Made by a program: the position numbers and the translations under genes. From Singulisphaera sp. GP187 (GTDB lineage: Bacteria > Pseudomonadota > Gammaproteobacteria > Burkholderiales > Burkholderiaceae_C), in assembly GCA_943327965.2 (NCBI GenBank), contig CALPYQ020000074.1, positions 1 through 7,402 of the forward strand: DNA of 7,402 nt, in the 5' to 3' direction. Position 1 is the stretch's first letter. Every line of letters starts with the position of its first letter. The notes under the pieces were generated by a model. It worked only from the letters and a program-made list of their open reading frames with translations, was not told where the DNA came from and made no database searches. Positions 4,974 through 7,402 of this stretch are shown here, piece after piece.

Positions 4974-7286
4974 TTAGCGGCGGCTCTTTCGAGCCTGGCT
5001 GGTTTTTTTCTTGCCAGCAGATTTGGGGGGTGCACCTTTGGGGGCAGCTTTCCCATGACGACTGGTAGCATTCAAACCGTCGCCTGTTCTGGCATTGAAC
5101 GGGCGAGATTTAGATTTCGATTTAGAAGATTCAGCGCCAAAGCCTTGACCTTTGGAGGGGCCATTTGCGCCCGACTTGGAGGGCCCCTTCTCGCGCAACT
5201 GCCGTGAACTGAACTCTTCGGCCGGATTAACCAGACGGAAGTCAATTTTGCGGCCATCCAAATCGACACGGCTCACTTGAATTTGTACGCGTGTGCCAAT
5301 GGCATAACGGATACCGGTCCGCTCTCCGCGGAGTTCTTGGCGGGCTTCATCAAAGCGGAAATACTCGCCACCCAATTCGGTGATGTGAACCAATCCTTCG
5401 ACATACAACGTGTCCAGGGTGACGAAAATTCCAAAACTGGTGGCCGAAGTGACGACGCCCGAATACTCCTCACCCAAATGCTCGCGCATGTATTTGCATT
5501 TCAGCCAAGCTTCGACATCGCGACTGGCCTCATCAGCGCGGCGCTCATTGGCGCTGCAATGGAGACCTGCCGCTTCCCATGCTTGCTGCTCTGCAGGTGA
5601 CATCTTGATGCGAGGTGCATCGTCCATCTGCGCGCCTGATTTGTTTTTCTGCAAACGCTTGGCCAATTTGGCATGGGCTTCACCGGGCAATGGCAAAGCA
5701 GGCAGTTGGTATTTTTGATGCGCCAAGATGGCTTTGATGACACGATGCACCAGCAGGTCGGGATACCGACGAATGGGGCTGGTGAAGTGTGTATAGGCCT
5801 CGTATGCCAAGCCAAAGTGACCGCTGTTGATAGGCGTATAGATGGCTTGTTGCATAGAGCGCAAGAGCATGGTGTGAATTTGCTGCGCATCGGGCCGTTC
5901 TTTGGTGGCCTGTGCAATGTGCTGAAATTCACTGGGCTTGGGCTCGTCACTGACCGTGTATGGGAGGCCCAAAGACTTCAAGTAATTGCGCAGCAAGTCT
6001 TTCTTCTCGGGCGTGGGGCCTTCGTGTACACGGAACAAGCCGGGGTGCTTACTGCTTTGAATGAAATCAGCACTGCAAACGTTGGCCGCCAACATGGCTT
6101 CTTCAATCAGTCGATGCGCTTCCGTCCTCACACGCGGTACTATTTTTTCAATCCGACCATTGTCATCACAAATGATTTGGGTTTCGGTCGTTTCAAAATC
6201 TACCGCACCACGAACGGCTCGTGATGCCAGCAATGCGCGATAAACGTCGTGCAAGTTCAGTAAATCGTTGACCCTTGCTTTGCGCTTAATGGCCTCAGGG
6301 CCTCGCGTATTGGCCAAAATGGCAGCCACTTCGGTGTAGGTGAAACGCGCATGGCTGAACATGACGGCAGGATAAAACTGGTAGGCATGAATGTCGCCTT
6401 TGGCCGTGATTAGCATGTCACACACCATGCACAGGCGCTCTACTTCTGGGTTCAGCGAACACAAACCATTGGAGAGTTTCTCGGGCAGCATTGGAATGAC
6501 GCGGCGCGGAAAATAGACACTGGTTGCCCGGTCATAGGCATCAATGTCAATGGCGCTTCCAGTCTCTACATAATGACTGACATCGGCAATGGCCACCAAC
6601 AAACGCCAGGCTTTGGCTTTGCCAATCTTGGCGGGCTCACAATACACGGCATCGTCAAAATCGCGGGCATCCTCACCATCAATGGTGACCAAGGGAATGT
6701 CAGTTAAGTCAATGCGCCCTTTGGAATCTTGAGGGCGGACCTTGTCCGGTAACTCACGCGCCAAGTTCAAACAAGCGGCAGAAAATTCGTGAGGCACGCT
6801 GTACTTGCGAACGGCAATGTCAATTTCCATTCCGGGATCATCAATTTCTCCCAGTACTTCTTTGACGCGTCCCACAGGCTGTCCAAACAATGCAGGCGGC
6901 TCCGTGAGTTCAACCACCACCACTTGGCCAGGCTTGCCGGCACCAATGCCTACTTTGGGAATCAGAATGTCTTGCCCATAGCGCTTGTCTTCTGGGGCAA
7001 CAATCCAAATGCCGCCTTCATTGAGTAAGCGGCCAATGATGGGTTGTGCAGGTCGTTCAAGAATTTCAACCACACGACCTTCTGGCCGACCCTTGCGGTC
7101 TTGTCGAACGATGCGAACTTTGACGCGATCTTTGTGCAACACCGCTCGCATTTCGTTGGGCGGCAAAAAGATGTCGCCTTCACTGTCGTCACGAATCAGA
7201 AAGCCGTGACCATCGCGGTGACCTTGCACACTGCCCTCGATTTCATCGAGGAGTCCAGAGGGTTGGCTAATTTTTTTGATATACAA
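4974..7286 (-). CDS. rnr: Ribonuclease R (RNB-family 3'-5' exoribonuclease), without N-terminal HTH domain
   Basis: RNase R is a processive 3'-5' hydrolytic exoribonuclease that degrades structured RNA and takes part in rRNA quality control and decay of mRNA in trans-translation. The 770-residue product has two cold-shock-like RNA-binding domains (about 14-135, opening DEIEGSVQGHRDGHGFLIRD), a catalytic RNB domain (about 190-520), and an S1 domain (about 605-685, VVTSATSFGIFV to IDFRLV). The catalytic aspartates are visible in TIDGEDARDFDDAVYC: Asp203, Asp209, Asp211 and Asp212, equivalent to D272, D278, D280 and D281 of E. coli. Tyr258 in TSVYFP is the base-stacking residue; HFTSPIRRYPDL is at 500-511. 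A low-complexity Lys/Ser/Arg-rich tail covers 695-770. The roughly 70-residue N-terminal helix-turn-helix of E. coli RNase R is missing, and the frame is closed by a TAG at 7335-7337. The start is TTG (7284-7286), the only conventional choice, with AAAGGA touching it directly. The SDR gene follows after 69 bp. Confidence 0.96.
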   Translation of the reverse strand: MYIKKISQPSGLLDEIEGSVQGHRDGHGFLIRDDSEGDIFLPPNEMRAVLHKDRVKVRIVRQDRKGRPEGRVVEILERPAQPIIGRLLNEGGIWIVAPEDKRYGQDILIPKVGIGAGKPGQVVVVELTEPPALFGQPVGRVKEVLGEIDDPGMEIDIAVRKYSVPHEFSAACLNLARELPDKVRPQDSKGRIDLTDIPLVTIDGEDARDFDDAVYCEPAKIGKAKAWRLLVAIADVSHYVETGSAIDIDAYDRATSVYFPRRVIPMLPEKLSNGLCSLNPEVERLCMVCDMLITAKGDIHAYQFYPAVMFSHARFTYTEVAAILANTRGPEAIKRKARVNDLLNLHDVYRALLASRAVRGAVDFETTETQIICDDNGRIEKIVPRVRTEAHRLIEEAMLAANVCSADFIQSSKHPGLFRVHEGPTPEKKDLLRNYLKSLGLPYTVSDEPKPSEFQHIAQATKERPDAQQIHTMLLRSMQQAIYTPINSGHFGLAYEAYTHFTSPIRRYPDLLVHRVIKAILAHQKYQLPALPLPGEAHAKLAKRLQKNKSGAQMDDAPRIKMSPAEQQAWEAAGLHCSANERRADEASRDVEAWLKCKYMREHLGEEYSGVVTSATSFGIFVTLDTLYVEGLVHITELGGEYFRFDEARQELRGERTGIRYAIGTRVQIQVSRVDLDGRKIDFRLVNPAEEFSSRQLREKGPSKSGANGPSKGQGFGAESSKSKSKSRPFNARTGDGLNATSRHGKAAPKGAPPKSAGKKKTSQARKSRR

Positions 7287-7287
7287 T
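7277..7287 (+). promoter_or_regulatory. Probable -10 region for tRNA-Leu, overlapping the rnr start codon
   Basis: Upstream of the tRNA, TGATATACA (7277-7285) reads as an extended -10, and TACAAT (7282-7287) matches TATAAT at 5 of 6 positions. Either would start transcription about 14-16 nt before the mature tRNA. No convincing -35 is seen at 16-18 bp; TTGGCT (7263-7268) is too close. The element lies on the first codon of rnr. It is a weak call based on position and an AT-rich setting (seven T residues at 7271-7277). Confidence 0.35.
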
Positions 7288-7307
7288 CCTTTGTTCTTGT
7301 CCTGAGA

Positions 7308-7392
<85 letters not shown>

Positions 7393-7402
7393 AGTTTAAT
7401 CA

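Noticed and set aside
5501..5950. 149-codon minus-strand frame inside rnr.
   Set aside because: It is an alternative frame of rnr; the rnr frame carries all RNase R motifs without interruption.
5673..6224. 183-codon plus-strand open frame within rnr.
   Set aside because: It is antisense to the RNB catalytic domain of a clearly real gene, with no recognisable domain or good ribosome binding site.

Overview
The window looks like chromosomal core sequence from a betaproteobacterium, most likely order Burkholderiales and probably family Comamonadaceae (a Limnohabitans- or Rhodoferax-like genome of moderate GC). This placement is inferred from the style of the RNase R, S2, EF-Ts and NAD(P)HX-repair proteins; no database search was run. 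I see no insertion sequence, prophage, CRISPR array or other sign of horizontal transfer.

Layout, left to right. On the minus strand are the first 45 codons of tsf (EF-Ts, cut by the window edge) and the complete rpsB (ribosomal protein S2). They form the classic rpsB-tsf operon, with a strong hairpin/U-run terminator between the genes and a promoter plus structured leader upstream of rpsB. The leader can be drawn as a pseudoknot ending just before the rpsB ribosome binding site. Divergent from rpsB, on the plus strand, lie an amidase-signature hydrolase and, 4 nt later, a bifunctional NAD(P)H-hydrate epimerase/dehydratase (nnr) starting at TTG. They are probably one transcript. Convergent to nnr and overlapping its 3' end by 53 bp is a minus-strand short-chain dehydrogenase/reductase (SDR), and 69 bp upstream of that is rnr (RNase R). 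At the right edge is a plus-strand tRNA-Leu(CAG), divergent from rnr with only 21 bp between them.

Functionally the window is mostly housekeeping: translation (S2, EF-Ts, tRNA-Leu), RNA decay and ribosome or trans-translation quality control (RNase R), metabolite repair (NADHX/NADPHX hydrates), and two enzymes of unknown substrate (amidase, SDR). No gap between genes exceeds 300 bases. The longest is the 219-bp rpsB/amidase divergent region, which holds the rpsB promoter and leader.

The parts most worth a second look are non-coding or at gene boundaries: the putative rpsB leader pseudoknot, the rpsB-tsf attenuator, the nnr/SDR overlap with a hairpin embedded in nnr, and the crowded tRNA-Leu/rnr boundary, where RNase R has a TTG start and no N-terminal helix-turn-helix domain.
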